The notes beneath the pieces were generated by a model that ran no database searches, was not told the DNA's origin, and saw only the letters and a list, made by a program, of their open reading frames with translations. A stretch of DNA of 64,000 nt from the NCBI RefSeq assembly GCF_963675165.1, contig NC_087379.1, positions 3,783,442-3,847,441 of the forward strand, written 5' to 3'. A program made the translations under genes and the position numbers. Shown one piece after another: positions 35,491 through 47,927 of this stretch (position 1 is its first letter; each line of letters starts with the position of its first letter). This DNA comes from Halichondria panicea (taxonomy: Eukaryota > Porifera > Demospongiae > Suberitida > Halichondriidae).

Positions 35491-36609
35491 TGAAAGGCGA
35501 GAGGAAAGAGAAACCAAAAAGAAACGCAAAAGAAAGAAATCTCCAACTCCAATACCATCTGGGACAGATTCCAATGAGCAACAGGTGCTGGCGTCACTAT
35601 GTACTGATACTGTGCAAATTGGATACTGTGCAAATTTGCGTTAAGACATCCAGTTAGCAGCTGCTCCGTTAAAGTTGAGCAATTGTTTGGGTCATCTTCA
35701 ATAACTCCTAACATGCACCTGCATGGACGTGAGTTTGGCCCCATACATGCATAATGGCCTTAACTGCATTTTAGGGAACTACCCAAACAACAAGTGTATT
35801 GAATCTCAACTGTCACTCTTCCCAAAGAATTCAAGCGAATCAACGCTTCTGCGCATTACCCTCTCGCTCAAAAAAGTCAGTTCTTTCTCCCCTTGATTGT
35901 TAGGTCCTGTTTTAAAAAGTACACAACTATGAAACTGGGTGATGTCGAGTATAGTTGATGTCGAGTATAGTTCGTATAGTTCTATTTTGAATAAATCTTC
36001 GCATCTTGCTGGGCTTGCTGATTGGAGGGTTGACATTTTTGGTTTACCTCCATCTCGCTTACCGGCTCCATCTTTCGAGACCAGTGCAAGTAGACTACTT
36101 CGCTCATGTAAACTACACCCAACCACGAGCAAACTTTTGCAACTGTATCTTGGTTTTCACCACATCCAAACAGTGTTTGAAGTAACAGGCATTCACTCTA
36201 TGAGTTTTATATTTCCCGATGTATTATTATAATGATGGGGGCCGGGATAGCAAACCAGAAAATACTAATTCTGTGCATTAATATTGATTATTAATCATCG
36301 TATAAACTGACAAAAAAAAATAAAAAATTAAACATCCACAACAACAAACATCCACAACAACAAAAACACACTCATTAACATTAATCTAGGACATGCAAGA
36401 GAATGTCGGTATGTATACGACATGTACAGGAAATTCCATCTACCTGATGCACTGATGCACAACTGTTACAGGACAGGAAGTAGAAATGTCATGTACACAA
36501 AGGAAATGAACACACAAAGGAAATGTCACTTGTTGGGTAAGGAAATGTGCCAATGAACATGTAGGTAAAATTTCAATTTCAGGAAATTCGTGATTTGGCC
36601 CAGTGCTTG
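35491..36609. other. No recognised gene
   Basis: A frame at 35939-36232 is open for 97 codons but begins in a doubling (GATGTCGAGTATAGTT, 35940-35971) and matches nothing recognised. 36330-36365 is an A-rich, CAACAA-repeat stretch. Confidence 0.4.
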
Positions 36610-36775
36610 TAGCTAGGCCGTGGCTTCCTGTCTCAAGTGTAGGCTACCTGCACCACCCAAGTGGCCCCCCTATAACCTTTTCCCTATTCCCAGTCCATGA
36701 CATGAACGTCATGTAAACATAATTATACCAGGCTTTGCCTGTACAGACACCAGAAATGAATGATTTCCAAAATAT
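36610..36775. repeat. Dispersed repeat (inverted copy at 12021-12215)
   Basis: GTGGCTTCCTGTCTCAAGTG, CCCCCTATAACCTTTTCCC and ACCAGGCTTTGCCTGTACAG are the reverse complement of words in the same order near 12.0-12.2 kb. It is non-coding. Confidence 0.6.
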
Positions 36776-37354
36776 TTACTGCCAGGAAATGTTATTGGAA
36801 AAGATTCAATATGCATTATTGTTTCCAGAATAGTATAGTTGGAATCCTGACATTTGTACATAAACATGTTTGTTTCAGTGAACTCCATAAACTCACTGTC
36901 CTCTCACTGCCATAGGCATCGATATTCTCACTCTCTAGCTTCTCCCTGAGGTTGTACTACGAAGATCTTGTAGTCACTTTCGAACTGTACCTCGAAGCAA
37001 AATATTAAAAATACCATGTGGAAGAGCAGCTCAATGCGCATGTGCTGGTACCTGCAGCGTGCGCATAGCTCCAACACAGCGTGCACAATGATTTTTTGAA
37101 ATTTACTATAGTCGGCTAAAGTTTATCTAATGAAAACTGAGTCCTAGGCCGGCCCAAGATGAGCAGATATCCAAGATGAGCAGATAATTTCTTTCCAGAA
37201 GAGCACATGTCCAGATCACGTGAGGTAGTTTATTCTATGTTGAAGCACCATAAAATTAATTATTATTAATTTTGTGGTGCTAGCATGCAATGGGAAGAAC
37301 AAAATTCAAATTTCAAACTGCCAAACATTAAGCTTAAATGTAACTGACATGCTA

Positions 37355-37445
37355 GCCTCGATTCCTCAATAGCCTCGATTCCTCAATTGAGACTGTCTGC
37401 GCATGCGTCAGTTGCCCCAAGAACCTTGGGGATCGAGATATCTTA
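37355..37445. mobile_element. Repeat end: CCTCGATT / CTTGGGGATCGAG
   Basis: TGCGCATGCG, CCCCAAGAACCTTGGGGATC and GAGATATCTTAGT recur inverted at 61236-61286. TAGCCTCGATTCCTCAAT is doubled at 37353-37387. The repeat abuts the RecQ-like frame and supplies its apparent ATG, so the helicase is probably cut here. Confidence 0.65.
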
Positions 37446-38090
37446 GTCAGTATATTCAATCGGGTGATGTTGAGAAAGAATTGTCTTTCATAGTTAATGA
37501 TCTTGCTACTAATTCTGTCTCTGCAAATCGTGTTATTGTGTACTGCCGCTCACTGAACATGTGCTCAATTCTGTATGCTCACTTCCTTCACACTCTCAAA
37601 GACAAGAGCTATCATCCTTTTGGTGTCGAGCAGATCAGTAACAATCGATTGTTTGGAATGTACCACTCGAGAACTGATGAGCACAACAAAGAAGTTATTA
37701 TGCAGAGTATGGGCAAGTACGGTACGTGCCCTTGGTATGGGAGTGAATTTTGTCGGCTTATGTACCACTATCCATTATGGAGCACCCTGTTCACTTGACG
37801 ACTACTTCCAGGAAAGTGGTAGAGCAGGAAGAAATGGTGAGGCCTCCACTTCCACCATATACTGGATGCCGATAGATGCTCCACGTAGTAGTCAGACAAT
37901 CCCAGACCACCGTCAAGTCGAGGCTACTGCAGTCAGTTCCACCTGCTGGAGCTGTTGCAGTATTTTGTGGCAAAGAACCTGGTAGGGAAAGTTGTTGTGA
38001 TAATTGTCGAACGTTGGTGTCAAAGTAGTGTGGTAAGTTGACCTCCTCAAATGCTCCGTTGTACAATGTACTTGTCACACTGCTTCTTGT
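37446..38090 (+). pseudogene. RecQ-like helicase, C-terminal half only
   Basis: The frame reads KELSFIVNDLATNSVSANRV, VIVYCRSLNMCSILYAHF and FGMYHSRTDEHNKEVIMQSM. This is the start of the second RecA-like domain of RecQ helicases. After a frameshift near 37720 it continues ALGMGVNFVGLCTTIHYGAP, then YFQESGRAGRNGE (helicase motif VI). A zinc-binding part with FHLLELLQYF and PGRESCCDNCRTL (about 37985) follows, as in the RecQ zinc domain. The first helicase domain (Walker A, DEAH) is absent; the sequence begins inside a repeat. It is therefore a truncated and frameshifted copy. A doubled stretch of about 33 bp (GGCTCGTCGCCAGAGTGTG...) follows at 38118-38180. Confidence 0.85.
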
Positions 38091-38386
38091 TACTTAAACA
38101 GATCGAAGCCCATCCAAGGGACTCGTCGCCAGAGTGTGTATCCCATCTGAAGGCTCGTCGCCAGAGTGTGTATCCCATCCGAGTGAGGTAACTTTAATGT
38201 TACAGTACCATAATCATAGACAATAATAATTATACATGTGCATGATATAAATAATATTATGTAAAATGGACTTAATATTCATCATCAAGTCAAATTCCTC
38301 ACAGTCAACAATTTGTTGTTGGCCTTTGTACTTATCATACTGTATCATTTTACTCTTTGCCCATAGGTCGAAATTGTCTCTGTTGA

Positions 38387-41300
38387 TCAACAGTCAAAGT
38401 TACTGTGATGACGATGCGGAATGATCTGGAGGCATTTGGATTCCATCACTACCTTGACAACCGTGTTTACATTGGATTTGCGAGTGTGTGCCGTTCCCGG
38501 ATATTTGTCTGGCTGTCGTATTCGCCATTCTTGCAAGTGAATACACTGCCCGTGCTGGCCTCTTGAGTAAAATTCGAACCAATGATACCTTTGAAGAGAC
38601 TATTAATATGTTCGGAATGTTGTGACCGTGTGTGTTTACGAAATGATCCCACGTAATTTGACTTACAAGATGTAGAGGGAGATTACTAGCTGGAATTGCA
38701 AACGAAGTGCCTCAAAAGCATATTTGGTACGTCTGTCAGCCAGCGTAAAAATGCATTAAGAACACTTTCCAGCATCTCAGCTCCATCTCCTTCACTCCAT
38801 CCTTCACTCCAGCCATCAAGGAATTCGGTCACCATAGCTATGTAGTGACAAAGAACACAGCTGTAGTTGTATACAATCACCTGATTCCTCTCGCGCAATT
38901 ATCGACTATCGTTGTGGTGGTGGTCGATTGTGGCAGAGAGTCGTCGGGACCAACCACTTCCAATGCTTTAGCTTTAGCCACGATATGCCCATCGAGACTG
39001 ACATGTGTGCATGTCATGTGCATGTCATCCTTGGTATACTCTTGCCTCTGGGAGCTGCTGAGTCAGTGTGCCATGGTCCCGTCGAAAACAGAACACAAAA
39101 GGGTATAATACGTGTTTGTGTAATACGTGTTTGTGTGATGTTTGTAGCCAACTTGTACTTCGATTTCAGACTGTAAATTTACTGGTAGATTAAAAAATAG
39201 TGTACGTGTGACATGTCTGTGAGCCAGTTAATTACATGCTTTTTTGTAGCCATTAGGATATTCATCAAACAATGCCAGTCTACTGCACACGGCTCCAGCC
39301 TGCCTCTCTGTGTGTCGGAGTCCATCAAATGTTGCTGGCTTCTTTCAACAGTCTCCACCAGATGGTCTTATCTTGGAGCTGTCACCAAGGTAATCGTGCA
39401 TTTCCCTCATAATATCGATCATATCAGCCCCCTTCGTCTCGTTCTTGTGAAGTACGATCGCTTCAGACTGCTGTGTGCGTGTGCTATATGGCGTACTTCT
39501 GCAGACACTTGATGTACTTGCAAACTGTTCTGCTTACAAGAACTATTAAATTTTGTTTGATGCTTTGTACTCTGTAGGTAGACACTGGTCAGTGCTCACA
39601 GATGTAACCTTAAGGAGGTGAAAAGTCAGCTGGAGACGGTGGGTGAATAAGCTATACATCTGAACGAGGTGAACGAGGTGACTATGATGGTCTGAGCGGA
39701 TGTCACGTACCTCTTTGCTACGTTGTCACCAACGAACTTGAAGTCCTCGATCCAGCGCTCTAAGGGCTCCCTGTGACGTTTGCTGATCTCGGCCACCAAG
39801 CTAAACGTTGCTGATGCAAACTCAGGTACACCTTTGTAATTGTGATTGTGCATGTGTGGTATATCGTTTGTAAGTGTATCAATATTACCAAGAGTTTATG
39901 ATAGAGAGAGAGTATCGCATACTGTGTATCAGATGTATGTGGAGAGTAACGTGACTTCATGGAATTTGCACACTGACCAATCCAAGCGTGGGTGATGTAA
40001 TCTATCAACCCATCCAAGTGTAGGTGATGTAATCTACTTTCATCTGATACACAGTATGCCTATATTCGATACTCTCTCTCTATCATAAACTCTTGATATT
40101 ACTTTTAATTCAGTACAGCGTATAGGTACTGTACATTAATAATTGCTGGAAACTCACATTCTTGGCGTTAAAAAGAACTAGCGAAAGGAGTGACTGAACA
40201 CCGACCATTTCTTCCTTGAATAGAATTGCTGCTGCCAAACACATGCCTGGATGATGTGCCGCTCCCTTCACTGTAACTCTCCGAGAGTTACGGTGGTCTG
40301 AATACGTCACAACTGTCTCCAATATCTGTCTCCAATATCTGAAAAAGAATTGGACAAACTGTCTTCAATAAACCAATCCCAAGAAAATGTCTCCAGCCGG
40401 ACCTTTCGAAAAACGGAGACTGGTTGCCGTCGACAGACTTTCCCGCCTATTTTCTGGAAAACCCACATGCTGTCTCGTAGTTGCCTCGGACATCCGAGGA
40501 TCACCTCCAACAAGTGCACAACCAATTTTCCTATCCAGATGACTAGTGAAGGACAGGGACGAACTGGTGAGTTTACTGTCATCTGCATTGTTTATTATGG
40601 TATTTAATTAAATTTAATTACCCCTTTAACCGTCGGATTGTTAATTCGGATTCTTAATTAACAGTGAAGTGAAATGTCTGTTAATTCTCTATCGGGCAAT
40701 AAAATGCCTAGCAACCATATACCAATAGAATGCCCATACCCCATGGTTATTACGCCCACCCGTTTTTATCATTTTAAATGCCCGGCCAGCGGTGAGATAA
40801 AATTGATCAGCCTATCATATGGTTGACTAAGCTTGATTTTTGAGTACAATACGTACATGTATTACTATATTATTATAACGGTGAGGTGTACCATGTATAA
40901 CCATCAGTCACCAGAACTGCACAGCTAGTGTGAGTGTGATATACCTTCACTGTCAGACATCAACAAACTTTCATCGTCGCCGGACAGTCCATCACCCGGA
41001 TGACACACTTTTGTCATCAGGAAGTTCATCTCCGTCATCGTTGGACAGTGACCCACTTCCATCAGACGGTCCACCCCCTGTAACTGTTGACATCAGAGAG
41101 CTCAGTGAACGATCTATGAAATTTACAAGCTCACATAAAGACTGTTCATTACTGCTAATTCTACTAATTCTATTTTAGCTATACTACTACTGTATACTAC
41201 TACTGATATTCTAGCTATACTATACTACTTACCATGAGCCCTCTCCTGGTCTTTCACCGTCCTGGTCCATAGTGCTAGCGTCTAGGTCCATGTCATGCAT

Positions 41301-42141
41301 GTCCTCAGTCCCAGACAGTTCATCAGCGTCTGGCATAAAGCTGGTAGCCTTTGGGAGGTATCCTACTCTTATCCCCTCTCCTTCATAGGCACCAGAGGAG
41401 ACATTGCTGTTCAAGCACATCGGCACAAGTAAACAACCTAGCCATAGCTATAAACTTCGTGCGGCTAATGAATAACATAGTAACGTGGCTTGGAAAATTC
41501 TAATTCTAGACTAAATTGCACGTGATTCTACAGCTCTTCCTCAATACAGGGAGATGCGTAGTTCAAGCTACTTCCTATAAGTATCGCGGAATTAGAATTT
41601 CACAAAAAAGTCACTATTGCGGGCCACGATCGTGGCCCGTGGCGGTTAAAGGGTTAATTACCATCACTTGGACGCCTTCTCTAGCTCTACCTCTGTGATA
41701 CAATTTATGTTCAGTCCATGTGTGTAAACTTTCATCTATTTGCACTTAACATTGAAAATTGTCAAATGAGCTGAACCAGAACACGGTGTATGCATTGAAT
41801 GTTTACCTAGCGTCGAGGATACCTAAGGCACGCTTAGCTACTGGACGAGCTTCTCCATGGCTCTTTCTTGAGTTTTCTCTTGCTGTTGGGCTACCGGTGA
41901 GAGAACTAGATCTAGTTGCAATGCCATAGCTGGATATAGCTAGAGACCTCATCTCCTCAGTCATCTTTTCAACCCTATGCAGTGTCCCTAGACACTTTCT
42001 ACAGCAGTATAGGGAAAGACCATCAGTCTCTGAGACTGGGAGCTGAACAAACCTATCAGGAAGTTTCTGCACTACAGCATCCTTGTTGAACAGAGAACTT
42101 AGCATCCAGTGAAGAAGTACTACAAAAGCGAAAAGCGGCAT
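38387..42141 (-). pseudogene. DUF6589-type protein, several exons, frameshifted
   Basis: The N-terminal exon (42141-41807) has LSLYCCRKCLGTLHRVEKM, a Cys-pair module, and ends before GTAAAC. A linker is possible at 41426-41229. Around 40310-40160 it reads HHPGMCLAAAILFKEE and LLSLVLFNAKN. At 39850-39590 it reads FKFVGDNVAKRYV and, one frame over, VRDIRSDHHSHLVHL. At 39450-39230 it reads MIDIMREMHDYLGDSSK, then QHLMDSDTQRGRLEP and DWH. The end has NYSCVLCHYIAMVTEFLDG, GDGAEMLESVLNAFL (38870-38760), then NSLFKGIIGSNFTQEAS (38600-38550), and in a third frame VVKVVMESKCLQIIPHRHHS to the TGA at 38387. The order and motifs match the DUF6589 family, multi-copy in sponges and cnidarians. Its function is unknown; the copy number suggests a mobile origin. 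Confidence 0.8.
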
Positions 42142-42184
42142 GAAGCCATCAGTAAAGCCACTGTATACATGGGCTCCGTGGTTT

Positions 42185-42322
42185 CGTGGTTTATCCCGTG
42201 CATGCTAAGAATTATTATTGATAAATTACAAACAGTGATAAATTACAAACAGTTTTACACCCACTCGCAAACAGTGAATACCAGGCCCTCTCACCAGAGG
42301 GGCTGGGATCGAGGCTACTGGC
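42185..42322. mobile_element. Repeat with CCTCGATCCCAGCCCCTCT end
   Basis: AGAGGGGCTGGGATCGAGGCTA at the right, GGCCCTCTCACCAG, CGCAAACAGTG and doubled GATAAATTACAAACAGT are the reverse complement of 60580-60680. It is a dispersed non-coding repeat. Confidence 0.65.
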
Positions 42323-42328
42323 ATGCAG

Positions 42329-42786
42329 GCTTCTGCACATTTACGTGGTATTTACTGAAATATGATATTTCCTATTCAAAAATACCAAATAACAGGTAAA
42401 TGTGGAATCACAATCACTATGCATGGAATGTCATCAATCATTGGACGAAAATGTGGAATCACAATCCATTATGCATAGAATAATGATAATTATTCATCAA
42501 TCATCAATCAATGGAGGTACCTTTCCTTTCCCGGCTTTGGACGACATATGTCGTCCAGCTTCTGCACATTTACGTGGTATTTACTGAAATATGATATTTC
42601 CTATTCAAAAATACCAAATAACAGGTAAATGTGGAATCACAATCACTATGCATGGAATGTCATCAATCATTGGACGAAAATGTGGAATCACAATCCATTA
42701 TGCATAGAATAATGATAATTATTCATCAATCATCAATCAATGGAGGTACCTTTCCTTTCCCGGCTTTGGACGACATATGTCGTCCA
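42329..42786. repeat. Perfect tandem duplication, 229-bp period
   Basis: The first copy (42329-42557) and the second (42558-42786) appear identical base for base. Each copy also contains an internal doubling of GTGGAATCACAATC with CAATCATTGGACGAAAAT words. The complete identity implies a very recent event or an assembly artefact. Confidence 0.9.
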
Positions 42787-43737
42787 GCAGATCGAGATTT
42801 TGCTGTGCACACTGTGTTGGAGCTAGCGCACGCTGTAGGTACCAGCACATGCACCTTGAGCTGCTCTTTCACATGGTATTTTCAACATCTTGCTTCGAGG
42901 TACGCAGTACCGTCAAAAGAAAAGTGACCGATTACTTAAAGATCTTCGTAGTACAACCTCAGCGAGGCCAGTGAGAATATCGATGCTTATGGCCTTGTAG
43001 AGTGAGGAGTGAGAGGACAGTGACTGGGATCGTAGCTAGGTAGGAAGCTACCTCAAGCTAAAAAATAAAGAGCGAAGTTTCTGGATCATTTGTACAACAT
43101 TTGTACAACATACTGTATTCTGATAGCTTCAGGATAGCTCTTCAGTATAGGTTTGCTTAGGCTAGTTAGTACAGCCACCATTGAACTTGTAAACGTGTGT
43201 GTAGGTGAAGAACGAAGAACGTTTCCCGGCGTCTGCTGATACAACCTCGCAGAGAAGTTTCGGCAGATCCTGATCGTCACCGTGAGAACATTGAGAACAC
43301 TTACTTAGTGTCTAAAGGCACTTTGTGCCTTCGTACAATATTGTTTGTGTATATTGTTTGTGTACATAATTGTGAATGTTTGTAAACAATCGCTAATTAG
43401 TTGGGGGTGGTCAGTTGCTAGGTAACGATGATGATGTGATGGCACCCCCGGGGTCTGGGCTACCTGTAGGAAATAGTTACGAGTAGTGATTTCGAGATAT
43501 GGATTTTTAAATTCTGGTTTTAATTTAAATTGGGCAGAAATCAGGTGAGAAGTAAACATTGTTTGTAAATAATGCACATGCACTGATACGTCCAAAGCAG
43601 TGTAGCCCAACTGGGGTATTCTTCCATCTTCGGTTGCGGCCGAGAAGAAGAAACATCACCAAATGCTCTGGGTGTTTAGCTTGGGGCGACTTGTGGTTAT
43701 CACAGTACGCATCAATTTTTAATTTTTCTGAACATCT

Positions 43738-43962
43738 TTGTACAGTACTCTGATCTCCAAGGGGAGAGGGTGGACTATGACTTTCCTCAGAAGACATAAA
43801 AAATCTTCATTCATCTTTAAAATTGTAGCCTCTCTCTCTTTACGGCTTTACGTTTCTGTAGTGGAATGCAGATTACATGAGCAACAGCAATATCCGTGGT
43901 ATAATACTTACACAGCACAGAACAATGTAATATCTCAATGGGACACTTCAACTATATATTAA
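43738..43962 (+). other. Open frame with WW-like end, uncertain
   Basis: The frame ends YPWYNTYTAQNNVISQWDTS, which resembles the second half of a WW domain (aromatic pair, Asn-Thr, W-x-x-S/P). The first half with its conserved Trp is not evident. It could be an exon of an unrecognised gene or chance. Confidence 0.25.
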
Positions 43963-46135
43963 CCGTCGTCTGCTGATACGACCTCGCAGAGAACTTTCTG
44001 CAGATCCTGATTGAACCATGTCTTATTTAGTGTCTTTAGTCTTTAGCCACTCTGTGCCTTCATACAGTTTGTAATGCTAGGTAACGAAGATGGTGTCAAG
44101 ATACCTCTGGGGTCTGCGCTACCTGTAGGAAATAGTTACAATGTATGGTTCATGACATACACATTTTTAAAGAAAATTGTTATTTATTCTGTATTTTCTT
44201 GTTTTAGTCATTAGAAGAGTAACCATTGTGATGTGATGTGGTCATAAGCATGTGTTGATAGACATTTTTGCTCTAGCGATTTTGTACATAATACTTACCC
44301 TTGAAATTCTTTCACGTCGTCTCCTTGTCGTTTTCTTGGCCACATCAGTATCTTGTGTGACTCCTCTGTCCGGTAGAACCGGTAGGCAGCATCTATAATT
44401 ATGGAAGAAACTGTGTTTGCCCATCATTGCAAGAATAATACTAACCTCGGATATCTGATGCATTGAATGTTGGGTTTAAACCACGGACTTACTTTATAAG
44501 GTGCTGAACAACTGATTGATTATCATCAGAGTTGAAAACTATTAGGTACATATAATGTACAAGCATACAGTAAATATATAATATATCTTACCCTAACTCA
44601 TCCAACAGAGCTCGATAACACTTCCTCCGTTCTTGCTATAAAGGCTGAACTTACACGAGGTATTTTTCTGCTACCAGATGATGAAGAACTGTGTGACATA
44701 ATAATTAGATTATGTGTACATAAGATGATACAACACATGTACATGCCATACCCTGATTGCTGCTGCTGCTGCTCTTGAAGTGTTTTCAGCTGTTTGTATA
44801 GTTCATGTCATCGACATCAGATCCAGCCTTCTTGTACATGTAGGTGGCTGTAGGTGGCTGCAAGTCTTCACTGTCTGAATAGGTCAGGAGGTCAGGTCGT
44901 GTCTGCTGTGGGCATAAGGCCAGGTGTAGACTCACTAGAAGCTGTTAGTGGGATGGAGGCAGCCCTAGATCCTTCCTATAGTTCTGCATTGCTTGTTGAA
45001 GCCATCAAGCAACTTGCTTTGGAGCTAGCTAGCTAGCTATCACGGTAGAAATCTTGACAGTTTATACGTGCCAAAACTGCTCTCCAATTAAACGAAATTT
45101 GTTGCTTGCAAACTTAGATGGGCATGCACTGCGCACTGAAATGTCCTGAATCTGGCATTATTGTAGCTAGCTAAAGTTAGAAGCAGCATGCAGTGGCGAA
45201 ACTTTAACAAGAAAGACCTATCTCACACATAGGCGAACCTATTTTTAGATCTGTTAGCAAATTGTTTGTACTTAATGGCCTGTTAACAGTGGGAGTATAG
45301 CTAGAATGTATAATTTATATGTCCTCACTTGTAGGAAATGATCACAGACAACTTTGATGATGATGAACTAAGTTCTCAACAGTCTGATACAGAAGGTGAG
45401 AGTCCCAGAGTGATTATTAATTATGTAATGAGTGAAACGAGTATGAGAAGACGGATGAAGGTAGCGAAGATACGAAGATAATGACATGAGACATTGCCTG
45501 ACCTTGAAGAAAGTTTGGTTCGGACCAAGAAACAACATTAACAACCTGGTTACTCCTTTTCTTACTGAGACTACAAGCGAAACATTATATTCGCAATGAC
45601 ATGAAATTTCTAGAAGTGAAATTTCTTCATGCTTTTCTTCAAGTTCTGAGTAGCTTCAAGTTCTGAGTAGCTTCAGCAGCTCTATCATTCAGCAGCTCCA
45701 TTTTAGGTTCACTTTTCCGGCTACGAAAGTTCTTCAAAATCAGAGAGGAATTTACGCGGTAGCTGATGATAGTGTTGAACATTGTGGGACGTCTAGTGAG
45801 AGCAAGCATCCAAATGCTCGCCTTTCCTGTAAAACGCCCCTCCTGAAAACTGTTAGGTTGTTGAATGGTTGAATGGTAAGCAAAAGCTCTGTCCAGCAAA
45901 AGCTCTGTCCATTCAAAGTGTATTGGGACTTGAACGATCTCTTCAAAGACTTCTTAGTAATGAACAGTTTGCTAAGTTGTGTGAGCACTGTTGTGAAGAT
46001 CGACGACCGTGTTTGGCTGCATATGCATTGATGCTCCATGTCAACTGGCAGTGCTCGTGTTTACTTCCGGACATCGGACAACTTCCGGTTATTTTAATCA
46101 CGTGTCCGCCCAAAATCGCACATGGTCGGGGCTAA
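43963..46135. other. No recognised gene; exon-like pieces
   Basis: 45335-45394 is preceded by TGTAG and followed by GTGAGAG, and reads MITDNFDDDELSSQQSDTEG, an exon-like acidic stretch. Open frames at 45639-46039 and 44242-44463 match nothing recognised. AGCAAAAGCTCTGTCC is doubled at 45880-45912. Confidence 0.4.
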
Positions 46136-46600
46136 AATGTCAGGAGAAGTTAGTCAGTCTAGTTCTAGCAGTGAGCCTCCACAAACTCCACAAAAGAATG
46201 TTGTGTAGTTATTAGGACTGTGCAAAACTGGATTTCTAGCTGTGATAGAGAGTTTAACACAGCTCTGTGGCTTAAGTACGAGAAGTACGATCGTGACCAC
46301 GTAGCATCCATTAATTGTTCTATCTGTACTACTTTCGATGAAAAGATAAGAGGTTCAAGAAACTACAACGATGCCTTCATCGTAGGCTCTACTAACCTAC
46401 ATACATCCAGCTTCAGGGATCATGCTAAGACTGATATGCATCAACGAGCGATGATTCTTTTCAGGAAGAGCCAAGGCTGACTGAGTACTCTCCAATCGCA
46501 AAGGCACTTTACAATACTACCCTGGATGCTGGTGCCACACAAATACTGAAGAAGTTCGAAATTGCTTACCTGATCTGATTGACAATGACTCACTAGTTTA
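46136..46600 (+). pseudogene. hAT-type (ZNF862/C17orf113-like) N-terminal fragment
   Basis: From an ATG at 46136 the frame reads SGEVSQSSSSSEPPQTPQKN. After a shift near 46205 it reads WLKYEKYDRDHVASINCSIC, KIRGSRNYNDAFIVGSTNL and SSFRDHAKTDMHQRAMILFR. After another shift it reads YSPIAKALYNTTLDAG. The C-x2-C followed by H-x4-H and the surrounding words match the TTF/BED-like zinc finger at the N-terminus of hAT-derived proteins. The catalytic hAT domain is absent downstream, so it is a 5' fragment. Confidence 0.75.
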
Positions 46601-46752
46601 TATTTATTTTTGTACACATTTGTACACAATTATGATGAAACATCAATATTCAAAATGAACAACAATGACAAAAATGATAAATACTTGACTTGAGGGGGGG
46701 GGGCTCATGCCTTTGTCCTTTCAATTTTTGGGATGTTTGGTCAAATTTAGAT

Positions 46753-46989
46753 ACCGTATAGCGCGAAATTTTCGAGGCACTTATATTTCGTGGATTGGCC
46801 TCTAAAAGCCATTTCGTTGCACAATGTTTGCGGAATGACTGCTTACCGGAAGCCACGCCTTTAAATATTTGCATGTAGCAGGTAATTCTTATTAACGAAC
46901 ACTTTTCGTGGACTTAATTTTCGTATAGAATTCCAACCCACGAAATCCGCGAAAATTAAGCCCCTCGAAAATTTCGCGCTATACGGTAT
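46753..46989. mobile_element. MITE, ACCGTATAGCGCGAAATTTTCGA ends
   Basis: The left end ACCGTATAGCGCGAAATTTT is matched by the right end AAAATTTCGCGCTATACGGTA. The interior (CGTTGCACAATGTTTGCGGAATGA) is the reverse of the interior of 63050-63279. It is about 237 bp and non-coding, with TA on both sides. Confidence 0.8.
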
Positions 46990-47300
46990 GTAAGGACATT
47001 GTGTCAGAGCAAAATGATTTTCTTATCGGGAGCACTGAACTGGTTTCAACCATTTAAGCACTCGAATTCGTCAGTCGGAGCTATATAAACTTACCCTACC
47101 AGGTACGATTCAAGAGGGATTGTCTTGGGTGACATAAACCTACTGCCGTTCGTGAAAGAATTGCAAACTGGTGCTGTACCAAACAAAAGGTACGGTGTAT
47201 TCTTTTTGGTGTGGCTTGTGGTGCAAGAAGCTGTTCAGATAAACTACTCTCGATGTAGTAAATCCGGATGCAATCTTTGATGTTGGTTGCCTACCTCTAA

Positions 47301-47746
47301 CTATTGTGTCAACATGTTACTGTTTGTTATGGCAAACAATTTAAAAATGTGAAAAATTAATGTGTTTACAAAGTCAATTGAAGTTGTATATACTTGGATA
47401 TTCAATCCAGCCACGACAATCTTCTGGGCTAATACTTGTGAAGCTAGTAGTGTTTCTACATCACTACTACTGTCAAGCTGGCTTTTAAGGCCAGACTTCA
47501 CCTTCGAAAATGCTTCCTCAATGGGGTTGAAGTCAGGTGAATATGAAGTGAACAAGAACTCCAATTTCTTCCAACATTGTCTTCACTTCTGTGTATGGAG
47601 CAGTTATCTAGCACTACAACAGAATGAGGATTGAACCCATTGAAAGGCATCAGGTGAGGAATTAAATGTTCCTGTACAAAGTCATAAAACGTGTCGTACC
47701 TTTGACAGTTTTGACGTCTAATATTCCTTGAAGTGAGCTGGTTCAT
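47301..47746 (-). pseudogene. IS630/Tc1-mariner-type transposase fragment
   Basis: On the minus strand YDTFYDFVQEHLIPHLMPFN and VVVLDNCSIH (second catalytic Asp) are followed, after a frame change near 47560, by FTSYSPDFNPIEEAFSKVK with the catalytic Glu. This is the DDE_3 core of the IS630/Tc1 group. The part upstream of the first Asp and the DNA-binding domain are not visible, so the copy is truncated at both ends and frameshifted. A related fragment lies on the plus strand at 50656-50850. Confidence 0.8.
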
Positions 47747-47756
47747 GTGATGTCCA

Positions 47757-47927
47757 CAGCCTATGACTCACATGACGGCGCAAGACAGGCAAACTACAAC
47801 CAATCAATGGGAGGTGTCGATAACGGGGATCAAAATAGGGGGTGCCCAACGAAGTTCCACAAGTTCTTCTAAAGGACGTTTGCATTCCAAATAGCTATGT
47901 ACTTTATCAACACAGAGCTGGCCAAAG
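47757..47927 (+). pseudogene. piggyBac-type transposase fragment
   Basis: The frame reads YDSHDGARQANYNQSMGGVD with NGDQ, the YNxxMGGVDxxDQ signature of piggyBac transposases (third acidic site). It then reads KFHKFF and, after a one-base shift, VCIPNSYVLYQHR, the usual segment following it. Only about 55 codons remain. It begins about 10 bp past the end of the IS630-type fragment. Confidence 0.75.

Noticed and set aside
35939-36232. 97-codon open frame
   Set aside because: It starts inside a tandem doubling and shows no recognisable motif, splice signals or codon pattern like the nearby real coding pieces.
37403-37450. ATG at 37403 as the true start of the helicase
   Set aside because: The first codons lie in a dispersed repeat also found at 61236-61286, so the helicase is truncated rather than starting here.
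42402-42927. Two paralogous small genes with identical N-termini
   Set aside because: They are the same open frame seen twice because of the perfect 229-bp tandem duplication, with no family match.
43738-43962. A complete WW-domain protein
   Set aside because: Only the second half of a WW-like pattern is present; kept as a low-confidence note.
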